48,282 bases of DNA from JBBRMG01 sp038230955 (lineage in GTDB: Bacteria > Patescibacteriota > Doudnabacteria > UBA920): the NCBI GenBank assembly GCA_038230955.1, contig JBBRMG010000005.1, positions 1 to 48,282 on the forward strand, given 5' to 3'. A program made the translations under genes and the position numbers. This document shows, one piece after another, positions 6,075 through 14,630 of the stretch (positions are counted from its first letter, which is position 1; each line of letters begins with the position of its first letter). Under the pieces are notes generated by a model. It was not told where the DNA came from. It saw only the letters and a list, made by a program, of their open reading frames with translations, and ran no database searches.

Positions 6075-7127
6075 ATGACCAAATCTCACTTTAAATCCAC
6101 GGTACTTTTTGGCGGCGGCGGTTTTATTGGAACCCATTTAGCCGCTCATTTACTATCCATAGGAACAACTGACCGTGTATTTTTAGCCGATCTGCAACCT
6201 GCTCGAATTAAAGGCTGGCCCACGGCCTTACAAGAGTTTAACAAACAAGGAAAGGTTGCATACATTCAATTAGACGTTCGCCAACCGATTACTCACCCAG
6301 AGTTGCCAATAGAAACAGATTTAATCATCAATTTGGCCGCTGTTCATAAAGAACCGGGTGGCCATGTCCCCCATGATTACTTTGCTACCAACTTGCCGGG
6401 AGCAGAAAATGTTTGTGCTTGGGCTGAGCAAGTCCATTGTAACCGTATTGTATTTACGAGCAGTATTGCTACTTACGGCGCCGAGGATAAATCGGGGGAT
6501 GAAATTAAAAACGAACAATCATTGCCAACGCCACTCACACCATACGGCATCTCCAAATTAGTTGCAGAAAAAATTCACATAGGCTGGCAAAAAGCTAATG
6601 CCAATCGTAAGTTATTAATAGTCCGGCCCGGAGTTATTTTTGGTCCGGGGGAAAACGGTAACGTCACCCAAATGATTCGCGCCGTACTCGGTCATTACTT
6701 TTTCTACATTGGCAATCGCCACACTCGAAAGGCCGGCGGATACGTGAAAGAGTTATACCGATCCATAACGTGGATGATAGATCAACAAGACACCACTGAA
6801 CAAGGAATAATGTTGTACAACTTTGCGATGAATCCTTCACCAACCGTAGAAGAATACGCCATTGCCACTAACAAAGTCACTGGCGCAAAACGATGGATTC
6901 CTAGCGTTCCTTATTCATTGTTACTTTTGGGATCATACATTATTGATGGCCTCGGTCGTGCTATTGGGATGAGACAGCCCATTAACCCTATTCGCGTTCG
7001 TAAACTTTTAAAATCAAACTACATAGAACCCCGAGTGCTTAACAACTCCGGCTATACATACCACTACAGTTTAGAATCTGCTATGGCAGATTGGTATAAA
7101 GAACGACCCAGCGATTGGCGAAAATAA
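6075..7127 (+). CDS. NAD-dependent epimerase/dehydratase (extended SDR)
   Basis: 350 aa from ATG 6075; an in-frame TTG 3 nt upstream is a less likely start. Rossmann motif GGGGFIGTHLAAHL lies at the N-terminus, the catalytic Ser block is FTSSIATYG, and the YGISK motif supplies Tyr and Lys. The family acts on nucleotide sugars (4-epimerases, dehydratases, reductases). The exact substrate is not visible. The C-terminal half contains a hydrophobic stretch (SVPYSLLLLGSYIIDGLG), often seen in epimerases from polysaccharide loci. It diverges from the sugar transferase, so a shared role in surface glycans is likely. Confidence 0.85.
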   Translation: MTKSHFKSTVLFGGGGFIGTHLAAHLLSIGTTDRVFLADLQPARIKGWPTALQEFNKQGKVAYIQLDVRQPITHPELPIETDLIINLAAVHKEPGGHVPHDYFATNLPGAENVCAWAEQVHCNRIVFTSSIATYGAEDKSGDEIKNEQSLPTPLTPYGISKLVAEKIHIGWQKANANRKLLIVRPGVIFGPGENGNVTQMIRAVLGHYFFYIGNRHTRKAGGYVKELYRSITWMIDQQDTTEQGIMLYNFAMNPSPTVEEYAIATNKVTGAKRWIPSVPYSLLLLGSYIIDGLGRAIGMRQPINPIRVRKLLKSNYIEPRVLNNSGYTYHYSLESAMADWYKERPSDWRK

Positions 7128-7184
7128 CAAAGAAAAAAGCACGCTGGTTTCCCATACGTGCTGACAAAAAAACATTGTTGATAT

Positions 7185-8648
7185 TTAGCCTCGTTGATAA
7201 TTCGGGGCTTCTTTGGTTATAACCACATCGTGGACATGGCTTTCGCTTAGTCCCGCGGCAGTAATTTGAATGAACTCTGCGTTGTCTTTTAGTTCCTGAA
7301 TAGTCCGGCAGCCAGCGTATCCCATGCCAGCGGCAAGACCACCAATGAACTGAGTGACTAAGGCAGCCAGATCGCCTTTTGAAGCGACCTGCCCTTCAAT
7401 GCCTTCAGGCACATGCTTGTCGACAGCATCAGGATCTTGACCATATCGACTCGCACTGCCTTGTTTCATGGCTCCTAACGAACCCATTCCACGGTATGCC
7501 TTGTATCTTTTGCCTTGATACAAAATCACATCGCCTGGACTTTCTGTGACTCCCGCAAATAGTGAACCAATCATTACGCTATCCGCACCAGCGACAATAG
7601 CCTTGGTAATATCTCCGGAAAATTTAATACCCCCATCAGCAATGACCGGAACTCCCGAATCGCCCACTTGCGCTGCACAATCCATGATGGCGCTTACTTG
7701 AGGAACACCAGCACCAGTAACTACCCGTGTAGTACAAATTGACCCTGGTCCCATCCCAATCTTAATTGCATCAGCGCCGGCATCGATTAAACCGCGAGCG
7801 CCTTCTTTGGTAGCAATGTTCCCGGCAATAATATCGGTATGTCCAAAATTTAGTTTGAGCATTTTTAGCGCTTTTAATACTCCTTTGCTGTGGCCATGAG
7901 CCGTATCAATGACTAGGGCATCAACACCATTTTCAATTAAAAGGGCAGCCCGTTCCAAGTAGTCACCGCCGGCGCCAATGGCTGCCGCTACCCGAAGTCG
8001 GCCATTGCTATCCTTGGCTGCTTTAGGGTAGTTAATGGTATTTTGGATATCCCTAACCGTAATTAATCCCCGTAGTATTTTATTCTTATCCACGACAGGA
8101 AGTTTTTCGACTCGATATTTCTGCAAAATTTCTTTTGCTCCTTCCAGGGTGGTTCCAACGGGGGCGGTGCGGACCTTTTTAGTCATTATTTCACTGACCA
8201 AAATATTCCGGCGCGACTCAAATCGTAAATCGCGACTAGTAATTATGCCGACAAGCATTCCTTTGGCATCCACTACCGGGATACCTGAAATCTTCCGCGC
8301 CGCCATAATATTGATGGCTTCAGTAATCGTGGCCCTAGGGCTAACCGTGACGGGATCAACGATGACTAACCCCGATTCACTACGTTTTACCTTCGCCACC
8401 TCATCAGCCTGCTCCTGAATAGATACATTCTTATGGATAACCCCAATCCCGCCGAGTTGGGCTAAAGCAATGGCTAGGCGGGCTTCTGTGACCGTATCCA
8501 TTGCCGCTGAAGACAATGGAATATTCAAACTAATGTTGCGCGAAAATTTCGTTTTTGTATCGGCTTCCGCCGGCAAGACCTCACTGTAAGCGGGCTTTAG
8601 CAAAACGTCATCAAATGTATAACCCATACCAACAACTTTCTCATTCAT
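7185..8648 (-). CDS. guaB: IMP dehydrogenase
   Basis: Oxidises IMP to XMP with NAD, the committed step to GMP. The 487 aa match the family length. Two CBS domains lie at about residues 90-205 inside the TIM barrel (VSPRATITEAINIMAARKISGIPVVD and the matching second copy). The catalytic loop is GPGSICTTR with its Cys, and the flap region is YRGMGSLGAM. It is preceded by AAGGAG 8 nt upstream and a clear promoter. It lies downstream of purA on the same strand, putting the two IMP branch-point enzymes side by side. Confidence 0.96.
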   Translation of the reverse strand: MNEKVVGMGYTFDDVLLKPAYSEVLPAEADTKTKFSRNISLNIPLSSAAMDTVTEARLAIALAQLGGIGVIHKNVSIQEQADEVAKVKRSESGLVIVDPVTVSPRATITEAINIMAARKISGIPVVDAKGMLVGIITSRDLRFESRRNILVSEIMTKKVRTAPVGTTLEGAKEILQKYRVEKLPVVDKNKILRGLITVRDIQNTINYPKAAKDSNGRLRVAAAIGAGGDYLERAALLIENGVDALVIDTAHGHSKGVLKALKMLKLNFGHTDIIAGNIATKEGARGLIDAGADAIKIGMGPGSICTTRVVTGAGVPQVSAIMDCAAQVGDSGVPVIADGGIKFSGDITKAIVAGADSVMIGSLFAGVTESPGDVILYQGKRYKAYRGMGSLGAMKQGSASRYGQDPDAVDKHVPEGIEGQVASKGDLAALVTQFIGGLAAGMGYAGCRTIQELKDNAEFIQITAAGLSESHVHDVVITKEAPNYQRG

Positions 8649-8675
8649 TATTTTTCTCCTTGTTTTTTGAAATGA

Positions 8676-8696
8676 ACCGCATCTAACTTATGCGGT
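8676..8696 (-). other. Hairpin at the 5' end of the guaB mRNA
   Basis: Perfect 7-bp stem ACCGCAT/ATGCGGT with a 7-nt loop, just downstream of the guaB -10 box. It would form the very 5' end of the transcript and could protect it or regulate it. It has no T-run and no purine-aptamer features. Confidence 0.55.
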
Positions 8697-8725
8697 ATTG
8701 TAGGGGAATTAGAAGTTATTAGCAA
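8697..8725 (-). promoter_or_regulatory. guaB promoter
   Basis: Minus strand -35 TTGCTA, 17-nt spacer, -10 TACAAT, between purA and guaB. Confidence 0.65.
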
Positions 8726-8805
8726 ATAAAAATGGGCTTCCGGCAAATATCTTACGATAATGCAGGAAACCCCAGTGTTGATAATTATTTAGTTGTACTA
8801 TTTCT

Positions 8806-10314
8806 TTACGGCACATACTCAAACGGTCCGACAATAGCATCGGCTCGGCCTGGCCCCGTGCCAAGCATTAAGAATGGGACCCCGAGAAGCTCTTGTAGTC
8901 GTAGGACGAAGTGCTGAGCAGAACCCGGCAAATCTTCCCATTTGGAACAGCCAGAGATATTCTCCTTAATGCCGGTCCACTGTCGCCTGAATGGAACTAC
9001 TTCACCTAAAAACTTCGGGTAGGGTAATTTCCCAGGGGGCAATTCCTCATCATTGTACAGATAATTCTCGACAACATGAATCCTGTCTAAACCGGACAGC
9101 ATGTCGAACCGAGTTAGACATAAAAAGTCCGGCTTGTTGATCCGAATTGCGTAAAGCATCCAAGGAATATCTAAATCGCCGATACTGCGACCGCGCTTGG
9201 TGGTTGCACCGAGTTCGTCGCCTAGCACTTGAAAGTATTGAGCACACTCGGCGTCACAAGCCCAGCTCTCGTTAATTCGAGCTAAAGAGTTTTGCAAATA
9301 CATATCCCGCTGTTCCCCTTTTTCAAATAACTCAGGGAACTTTTTGGGAAATTGCTCAGCTTCGCTGCGATTCCATATTTCTGATGGAAATGGGCCGTCT
9401 CCCACCCGTGTCGGCAATGCTTTCATCACCAATATCCGGGCAGCTTTGGCAAAGGCTGGTATGCCCGTACCAAGTTCAGCCCCCGATGCACAGGAATTAC
9501 CGGCAGATACATATGGGACAGTGCCCCATTGAATATCCAAACCAGTGGCCTGAGCCCCTTCGGCTATAACTTTCTGGCCATGGCTTAATTGATCGTCTAA
9601 CCAATATGACGTATCCTTGACCATCGACTCAATGAGAGGTGCTTTGGCCAACAGCTTATCCGCTTCCTCTTCAGGATCCGGATCAAGTAACCGCCATAGC
9701 TTGTCAGGATCGGTTTTCTCCCGATGCTCCTCGAGCAATGGGTAAAAACTGCGATATAACTGGGTAAGTGCTTTCACGAGCTCATCACGCGGCCGAAATA
9801 AATCTGCCACGACAATACCACAGCGCAAGTCCCGGATTGCAGCGATAAGACCTATGGCCCGGCCGGTTGTACCAATTTGGTTTTCCCGACAATCCTCAAA
9901 CCATCGCTCCAGCTCCGCATGCCACGAAGTCCACACCGGACATCCTTCGTCAATGTACACAGTTGGATTAATGCCGATTATATCGACAGTTTCCTTGTAC
10001 TCGTTAATGAACCTTTCGAGGTCAAAGAATGCTCCGCGTCCAATAACGCAAGTTTTATTTTGCGCCGCCCCGCAGGGAATCATGTGACTAACCACCTTTT
10101 TCGGTGGGTCGTCAATGGTGTACGTTGTATGGCCGGCGTTGCAGCCGCCACTGAATCGAACAAGAATGTCGAAGTTGGAGGCCAAGAGATCTATCACCTT
10201 GCCCTTGCCTTCGTCTCCCCACTGACCGCCAGAAACTATAATTGCTGTTTCTTTGCCGATTAAGGATTGAATGCTCTTTTGCAAAGCTAACAGTTGCTCA
10301 TATTTATTATTCAT
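8806..10314 (-). CDS. purA: Adenylosuccinate synthetase
   Basis: Joins IMP and aspartate with GTP to make adenylosuccinate, the first step from IMP to AMP. The start at 10314 is chosen because GGAGGACTT lies just upstream of that ATG. A longer frame upstream lacks family similarity. The protein is 502 aa against about 430 usually, so it carries insertions. The GTP-binding loop GGQWGDEGKGK and the catalytic-region NAGHT are intact, as is TTKRGRS near the C-terminal third. It lies directly upstream of guaB. Confidence 0.93.
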   Translation of the reverse strand: MNNKYEQLLALQKSIQSLIGKETAIIVSGGQWGDEGKGKVIDLLASNFDILVRFSGGCNAGHTTYTIDDPPKKVVSHMIPCGAAQNKTCVIGRGAFFDLERFINEYKETVDIIGINPTVYIDEGCPVWTSWHAELERWFEDCRENQIGTTGRAIGLIAAIRDLRCGIVVADLFRPRDELVKALTQLYRSFYPLLEEHREKTDPDKLWRLLDPDPEEEADKLLAKAPLIESMVKDTSYWLDDQLSHGQKVIAEGAQATGLDIQWGTVPYVSAGNSCASGAELGTGIPAFAKAARILVMKALPTRVGDGPFPSEIWNRSEAEQFPKKFPELFEKGEQRDMYLQNSLARINESWACDAECAQYFQVLGDELGATTKRGRSIGDLDIPWMLYAIRINKPDFLCLTRFDMLSGLDRIHVVENYLYNDEELPPGKLPYPKFLGEVVPFRRQWTGIKENISGCSKWEDLPGSAQHFVLRLQELLGVPFLMLGTGPGRADAIVGPFEYVP

Positions 10315-10416
10315 CTCAAGTCCTCCAAAATGTTGTCTAAATGCCAGGGTAGTAGTATTTAACCCAGCATTACAGGTTACCAGTATAACCAAAATTTGGC
10401 AATCCCCCATGCAAGC

Positions 10417-10444
10417 AAAAACACCCTAAGAAAAGGGTGTTTTT
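10417..10444 (-). terminator. Terminator after tRNA-Thr(GGT)
   Basis: AAAAACACCCT/AGGGTGTTTTT stem of 11 bp with a 6-nt loop, symmetrical and able to act on both strands. It lies 4 nt beyond the tRNA CCA end and upstream of purA. Confidence 0.75.
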
Positions 10445-10447
10445 GTC

Positions 10448-10523
10448 TGGAGCCGTTGGACGGAATTGAACCGACGACCTACTCCTTACCATGGAGTTGC
10501 TCTACCAACTGAGCTACAACGGC
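10448..10523 (-). tRNA. tRNA-Thr (anticodon GGT)
   Basis: 76 nt with encoded CCA. Acceptor GCCGTTG/CAACGGC, discriminator T, anticodon loop ATGGTAA on an ACTCC/GGAGT stem. This isoacceptor reads ACC/ACU and would be the partner of the ACC specifier in the T-box at 23363-23527. Its U73 also fits the T-box bulge base. Confidence 0.96.
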
Positions 10524-10549
10524 TCGTCTCACTTTACTGCAAGACTTCC

Positions 10550-10569
10550 AAATTAACTACAGTTAATTT
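10550..10569. repeat. Perfect inverted repeat upstream of tRNA-Thr(GGT)
   Basis: AAATTAACT-AC-AGTTAATTT, 9-bp arms with a 2-nt centre, 26 nt upstream of the tRNA 5' end. The 164-nt gap between this tRNA and the TPR gene holds no gene I can see. It could be an operator or chance in AT-rich DNA. Confidence 0.4.
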
Positions 10570-10687
10570 CTCAGTCTCTCCGTAAAGTATTCCTTTCAAA
10601 TTTTTGCTTAACTCGCCAACTGACGAGCTCAAGTAAAAATTTGCAGAAACACGCTACCGAGTGAAATTTTGTAAAGAGTGCTTATCT

Positions 10688-11428
10688 TTATTCTTCGTGT
10701 CTAACGACACTGTCCAAACGGGCAATGCGCTGAGACATTTCTCGAGCCTGCTCTGGTCGATTCATGCGATTATAGACATCTGCCAAGGCGTGCATATATT
10801 TTACATTATGTGGTTCTAATTCCAAAGCTTTACGCAAAGATTTAGCCGAATTACCCCATTGCTGTAACCCAGTGTAAGCAAGCGCCAAGTTATAATAACG
10901 GTTCGGGTGACTAGAATCAAGTGCCATGCTCTTGTTATAACTATCGATTGCTGTATGGTGTTGTTCCAGCTGCAATTGGCAGTAACCCAACCGAGCCCAG
11001 TACTCACTTTGAGCCGGCGCATGCTTGGTTAAGTAGTCAAACACGTTTTTGGCGTCTTCGTAATTATTTTGGTCAATGTAAAAGTTTCCCAACTGACTGT
11101 AGCCATCTAAATCTTTAGGAAACTTTTTAATATTTTCTAAGTAATCATCTTCATTCCGCACCGCCTCAGATGGTGGAATAATAGGGTCGGGCAAATGACT
11201 TTGTTGGTTGCCCTTACGCCAAATCTTGGTAATTTTATGAGTCACCGCGGGGGCTTGGCGCAAACCCTTAGCTTCCAACATGAAATGCCACACTTTTCTT
11301 ATAGTCACTAATATCACTGCTTTGCCGCGCCGCGCCGCTCTGGCGGGCAGCCCTTTGGCTTGCATTAGCCTTTGTGGCTCCGCATGAGCCTGAGCGTCTT
11401 CCTTGTCCTGGGTAGTGGCCTCAGGCAA
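10688..11428 (-). CDS. Tetratricopeptide repeat protein, probably membrane-anchored
   Basis: 246 aa if the TTG at 11428 is the start. Four TPR units fill residues 95-240 (for example YSQLGNFYIDQNNYEDAKNVFDYL and ARLGYCQLQLEQHHTAIDSYNKS). TPRs mediate protein contacts. The frame stays open upstream to a stop at about 11546-11548 and there encodes a strong hydrophobic helix (LILLLSILGIIVLVLRR). No ATG, GTG or TTG occurs in that extension, so either translation starts on a rare codon or the helix is not made. It follows tsf on the same strand. Confidence 0.75.
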   Translation of the reverse strand: MPEATTQDKEDAQAHAEPQRLMQAKGLPARAARRGKAVILVTIRKVWHFMLEAKGLRQAPAVTHKITKIWRKGNQQSHLPDPIIPPSEAVRNEDDYLENIKKFPKDLDGYSQLGNFYIDQNNYEDAKNVFDYLTKHAPAQSEYWARLGYCQLQLEQHHTAIDSYNKSMALDSSHPNRYYNLALAYTGLQQWGNSAKSLRKALELEPHNVKYMHALADVYNRMNRPEQAREMSQRIARLDSVVRHEE

Positions 11429-11562
11429 ACGACGCAGTACTAGGACGATAATGCCCAGTATTGATAGTAACAGAATTAAGTTGGGCAGAATTCCGTAAGC
11501 GATGGCCGTTAATTTTAATTGCGCGATTAATTTTCTGGTAGTTACCTAGCTAGCTCCCGAGG

Positions 11563-12147
11563 TTAGTTCCCTAATACGAAACGAGCGAATCGGCTAATCT
11601 GAACCTTTTCACCCATCTTCCCAGTGGCGTCGGCAATAAGCTGGCTAATTTTCATGCTACCGTCTTTGATGAATGGCTGTTCCATTAAGCAAACTTCTTC
11701 AAAAAACTTTTCCAGCTTACCTTCAATAATCTTGACAGTCACATCTTCTGGTTTGCCGGTAACTTGTTCTTTGTAGATCTCTTGTTCTTTTTCAATCAAT
11801 TCCGCTGGCACGTCATCGCGATTAACATACAGCGGATTGGCCCCGGCAATATGCAAAGCAATATCCTTGGCCAAAGCTTTAAAATCATCGGTACGGGCCA
11901 CAAAATCGGTTTCGCAATTGACTTCTACGAGAACGCCAACACGACCACCAGCATGAATATAGCTCTCAACAATTCCTTCTTTAGCCACGCGATCAGCTTT
12001 TTTCGACATTTTAGCAATCCCCTTTTTACGGAGAACTTCTAATGCTTTTTCCTTGTCGTCACCAGCTTCGGTTAAAGCTTCTTTGACATCGAGCATGCCA
12101 GCGCCGGTTAATTCACGTAGTTCTTTTATAAGATTGTTGTCAGACAT
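11563..12147 (-). CDS. tsf: Elongation factor Ts, short form
   Basis: Nucleotide exchange factor for EF-Tu. 194 aa, like the short Thermus form rather than the 283-aa E. coli form. The N-terminal UBA-like domain IKELRELTGAGMLDVKEALTEA is intact, followed by one core subdomain with VLVEVNCETDFVART. The second subdomain of longer EF-Ts is missing and the end is VQISRFARFVLG. It is transcribed after rpsB with a 27-nt gap, the standard rpsB-tsf order. Confidence 0.95.
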   Translation of the reverse strand: MSDNNLIKELRELTGAGMLDVKEALTEAGDDKEKALEVLRKKGIAKMSKKADRVAKEGIVESYIHAGGRVGVLVEVNCETDFVARTDDFKALAKDIALHIAGANPLYVNRDDVPAELIEKEQEIYKEQVTGKPEDVTVKIIEGKLEKFFEEVCLMEQPFIKDGSMKISQLIADATGKMGEKVQISRFARFVLGN

Positions 12148-12174
12148 TTGTTTTAGAAATAAATATTAAATAAT

Positions 12175-13014
12175 TTAGGCAGCGGAAGCGGGTTCGGCAA
12201 CTGGAGCGGCAGAAACTGGAGTTGGTTCGACGGCTGGAGCGGCAGAAACTGGAGTTGGTTCGACGGCTGGAGTGGCAGATAATGCCGAATCAGTGGTTTC
12301 AGAAGGTACAGCGGCAGATGTCACTACACTTGCAGCGCGAGCAGACTTAATGGCACCAGCAACTGCACCCACTATTAGATCAATGGCCTGAGTGGCGTCG
12401 TCATTAGCTGGAATAACATAATCAATATCTTCTGGGTTACTGTTGCTGTCGACAATACCAATGATCGGCACTTTGGACTTCTTCGATTCTGTTAGTGCGA
12501 TATCATCATAATTCACATCAGCGATGAATATGGCAGAAGGCAATTTCTTCATATCTTTAATGCCTTCAAACAACTTGGTCAACTTGGTAATCTCGCGCTG
12601 AATGAGCAAGCGCTCTTTTTTAGTGTGGCGGGTTTCCAACTCACCGTTGGCCTTCAGTTCTTCCATTTTTTCTAACTTACGCACAGTTTTCTGGATAGTC
12701 TTCCAGTTTGTGAAAGTCCCACCCAACCACCGAACGTTTATAAATGGCATGCCGCATTCCAGAGCGTATTTCTTTACGATGGAACGAGACTGACGCTTGG
12801 TTCCAACAAACAAAATAACACCGCCATTTGCAGCTACATCAGAAGCAAAACTCATCGCTTTTAACAACGCTTTTTTGGTCTTTTCCAGATCCAAAATATG
12901 TATGTCATTTCTGACAGTAAAAATGTAAGGCTTCATCTTCGCGTTCCAGCGAGATGTTTTATGCCCAAAGTGGGCCCCACTTTTCAGCAGGTCCAGTAGA
13001 GAAATATCTTTCAT
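12175..13014 (-). CDS. rpsB: 30S ribosomal protein S2 with a repetitive tail
   Basis: 279 aa. The S2 core runs from LLDLLKSGAHFGHKTSRWNAKMKPYI to about residue 225, including FVGTKRQ and the IPIIGIVDSNSNPEDIDYVIPAND block. After that comes a low-complexity tail of about 50 residues built on PAVEPTPVSAA repeats that is not part of the usual S2 fold. AAAGGA lies before the ATG. A long structured leader and its own promoter lie upstream. Confidence 0.95.
   Translation of the reverse strand: MKDISLLDLLKSGAHFGHKTSRWNAKMKPYIFTVRNDIHILDLEKTKKALLKAMSFASDVAANGGVILFVGTKRQSRSIVKKYALECGMPFINVRWLGGTFTNWKTIQKTVRKLEKMEELKANGELETRHTKKERLLIQREITKLTKLFEGIKDMKKLPSAIFIADVNYDDIALTESKKSKVPIIGIVDSNSNPEDIDYVIPANDDATQAIDLIVGAVAGAIKSARAASVVTSAAVPSETTDSALSATPAVEPTPVSAAPAVEPTPVSAAPVAEPASAA
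12200..12270. repeat. 33-bp tandem repeat in the rpsB 3' end
   Basis: Two near-perfect 33-bp copies (unit starting ctggagcggcagaaactgg) and a decayed third copy encode the AVEPTPVSAAP repeats of the S2 tail. It is coding, in frame, and prone to length change. Confidence 0.75.
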
Positions 13015-13038
13015 GATATCCTTTCGCTTCTATTTCAC

Positions 13039-13079
13039 GGATCTGATTCGAGCCTCAGCTCAAGATTCAGACAGGATCC
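13039..13079 (-). promoter_or_regulatory. Structured rpsB leader, candidate S2 autoregulatory element
   Basis: The rpsB leader of about 120 nt contains a long hairpin with nested helices GGATC/GATCC, TCTGA/TCAGA and GAGC/GCTC (loop TGAG), ending about 25 nt before the start codon. A second small hairpin CGGC/GCCG lies upstream. rpsB leaders bound by S2 are known in other bacteria. I cannot show that this is homologous to any of them. Confidence 0.4.
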
Positions 13080-13142
13080 ATCGGCATTATTGCTTACACG
13101 GCCGATTTATATGTGAAATATGCTTGATTAATAACTGACAAT

Positions 13143-13171
13143 ATTCTATCAGACCTTGACGAAAAGGGCAA
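13143..13171 (-). promoter_or_regulatory. rpsB promoter
   Basis: Minus strand -35 TTGCCC, 17-nt spacer, -10 TAGAAT. It is interleaved with the divergent rpmE promoter, so the two polymerases would compete for the same DNA. Confidence 0.55.
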
Positions 13172-13185
13172 GTCTTTAGTATAAT
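13156..13185 (+). promoter_or_regulatory. rpmE promoter, near-leaderless
   Basis: -35 TTGACG, 18-nt spacer, -10 TATAAT, only 9 nt before the rpmE ATG. Confidence 0.65.
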
Positions 13186-13194
13186 GCTACAGCT

Positions 13195-13476
13195 ATGAAA
13201 AAAGACCTCCACCCAAAATGGTATCCAGATGCTAAAGTCTTCGTCAACAACGAAGAGGTTATGACCGTGGGCTCGACAATGCCGGAAATCCGGGTTGAAG
13301 TCTGGTCAGGAAATCACCCGTTTTATACAGGCAAACAGCAGCTGTTAGATACTACCGGTAATGTGGATCGTTTCTTAAAGCGTGTAGCCAAGGCTGCCGC
13401 AACAGTAAAAGTAGAAAAGAAACCTCGCAAAGCCCGCACTACTGCCGCCGAAGCCAAGCCTAAGACCGGCAAGTAG
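13195..13476 (+). CDS. rpmE: 50S ribosomal protein L31, cysteine-free type
   Basis: 93 aa. The start MKKDLHPKWYPDAKVFVNN and the block HPFYTGKQQLLDTTGNVDRFLKR identify L31. Both positions that hold Cys pairs in Zn-binding L31 are replaced (VFVNN and VWSGN), so this is the zinc-independent form. A lysine- and alanine-rich tail of about 25 residues extends the usual 70-aa length. Its mRNA appears nearly leaderless. Confidence 0.92.
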   Translation: MKKDLHPKWYPDAKVFVNNEEVMTVGSTMPEIRVEVWSGNHPFYTGKQQLLDTTGNVDRFLKRVAKAAATVKVEKKPRKARTTAAEAKPKTGK

Positions 13477-13499
13477 CCATTTTTTTACAGATTTTATAA

Positions 13500-13526
13500 A
13501 CCATCCCACACAGCGGGGTGGTTTTG
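13500..13526 (+). terminator. Terminator after rpmE
   Basis: ACCATCCC/GGGGTGGT stem with one G-U pair, 7-nt loop, then TTTTGCTTT. The prfA -10 box (TATAAT, 13530-13535) follows at once. Confidence 0.65.
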
Positions 13527-13558
13527 CTTTATAATGTAGAGGCTACGAAATAAATTAT

Positions 13559-14626
13559 ATGAAACAAGCATACCAAAAACTCTTAACCGAATACGATCAA
13601 CTCACTGACCAGCTGAATGCTGGTGGTGGTGACTTAGCCAAACTGGGCAAACGCCAGTCTGAGCTACTGCCCACTGTGGAAAAAATTCAGCGCATGGACA
13701 AACTTCAATCCCAAATAGAAGATAATACAGAGTTACTGGATGGCGATGACGCAGAAATGAAAGCAATGGCCGCCGAAGAAATTGAGTTGCTTGAAGGACA
13801 AGTCCTTACTCTTAACGATGCCATTGAAATTGATCTCTTACCGAAAGATCCCAATGACGATAAAAATATTATTCTTGAAATACGCGCGGGTGCTGGTGGT
13901 GACGAAGCAACTCTGTTTGTAGCTGAACTGTTTCGCGCATACGGCAAGTTCGCTGAAGCTCATAATTGGAAAATGCACATTGTGTCCTCATCCAAAAGCG
14001 AAGTTGGTGGTTTTAAGGAAGTAATTGCCGAAATGAAGGGCTCTCCTAAACATGGACCTGCTCCCTATTCCCTGTTCAAATATGAATCTGGCGTGCATCG
14101 TGTTCAACGCGTCCCAGAAACAGAAAAAGCGGGTCGAGTCCATACCTCCACAATTACTGTCGCCGTTATGCCAGAATTAGAAGAGAAAGATTTTACCATA
14201 GATATGAAAGATCTGAATATTGAAGCGACGACTTCTTCCGGCCACGGCGGTCAAAGCGTTAATACCACTTATTCAGCTATTCGGATTACCCACTTGCCTA
14301 CTGGCATAACTGCTCAGTGTCAGGATGAACGTTCTCAAGCTCAGAATAAAGAAAAAGCCTTAGCTGTTATTCGCTCCCGTGTTGCCGCGCACTATTTAGA
14401 AATTGAACAAAAAAAATTAACTGATGCTCGCCGAGGCCAAATTGGCACGGGCGACCGCAGCGAAAAAATTCGCACTTATAACTTTCCTCAGGATCGAGTA
14501 ACTGACCATCGCATTAATCAAAACTTCAACCAAGTGTCTCTCATTATCGAAGGCAAGTTGGATGATATATTATTTGCTCTACAAAACGCTGAATTAAATC
14601 TGCAAAAAGAGCAGTTAGCCGTTTAA
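13559..14626 (+). CDS. prfA: Peptide chain release factor 1
   Basis: Terminates translation at UAA and UAG. 355 aa, normal length. The peptidyl-hydrolysis motif GGQ lies in SSGHGGQSVNT, and the PxT-type stop-recognition region is followed by RVHTSTITVAVMPE, the family signature. prmC, which methylates the GGQ glutamine, follows after 4 nt, the classic pair. A strong role for RF1 fits the near absence of UGA stops in this window. Confidence 0.96.
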   Translation: MKQAYQKLLTEYDQLTDQLNAGGGDLAKLGKRQSELLPTVEKIQRMDKLQSQIEDNTELLDGDDAEMKAMAAEEIELLEGQVLTLNDAIEIDLLPKDPNDDKNIILEIRAGAGGDEATLFVAELFRAYGKFAEAHNWKMHIVSSSKSEVGGFKEVIAEMKGSPKHGPAPYSLFKYESGVHRVQRVPETEKAGRVHTSTITVAVMPELEEKDFTIDMKDLNIEATTSSGHGGQSVNTTYSAIRITHLPTGITAQCQDERSQAQNKEKALAVIRSRVAAHYLEIEQKKLTDARRGQIGTGDRSEKIRTYNFPQDRVTDHRINQNFNQVSLIIEGKLDDILFALQNAELNLQKEQLAV

Positions 14627-14630
14627 TTTT

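Noticed and set aside
9854..10263. Plus-strand reading frames opposite purA
   Set aside because: Antisense to well-conserved purA codons; composition and lack of a start signal show that they are shadows.
12200..12270. Short CRISPR-like array
   Set aside because: The repeats are contiguous 33-bp units without spacers, in frame inside rpsB.
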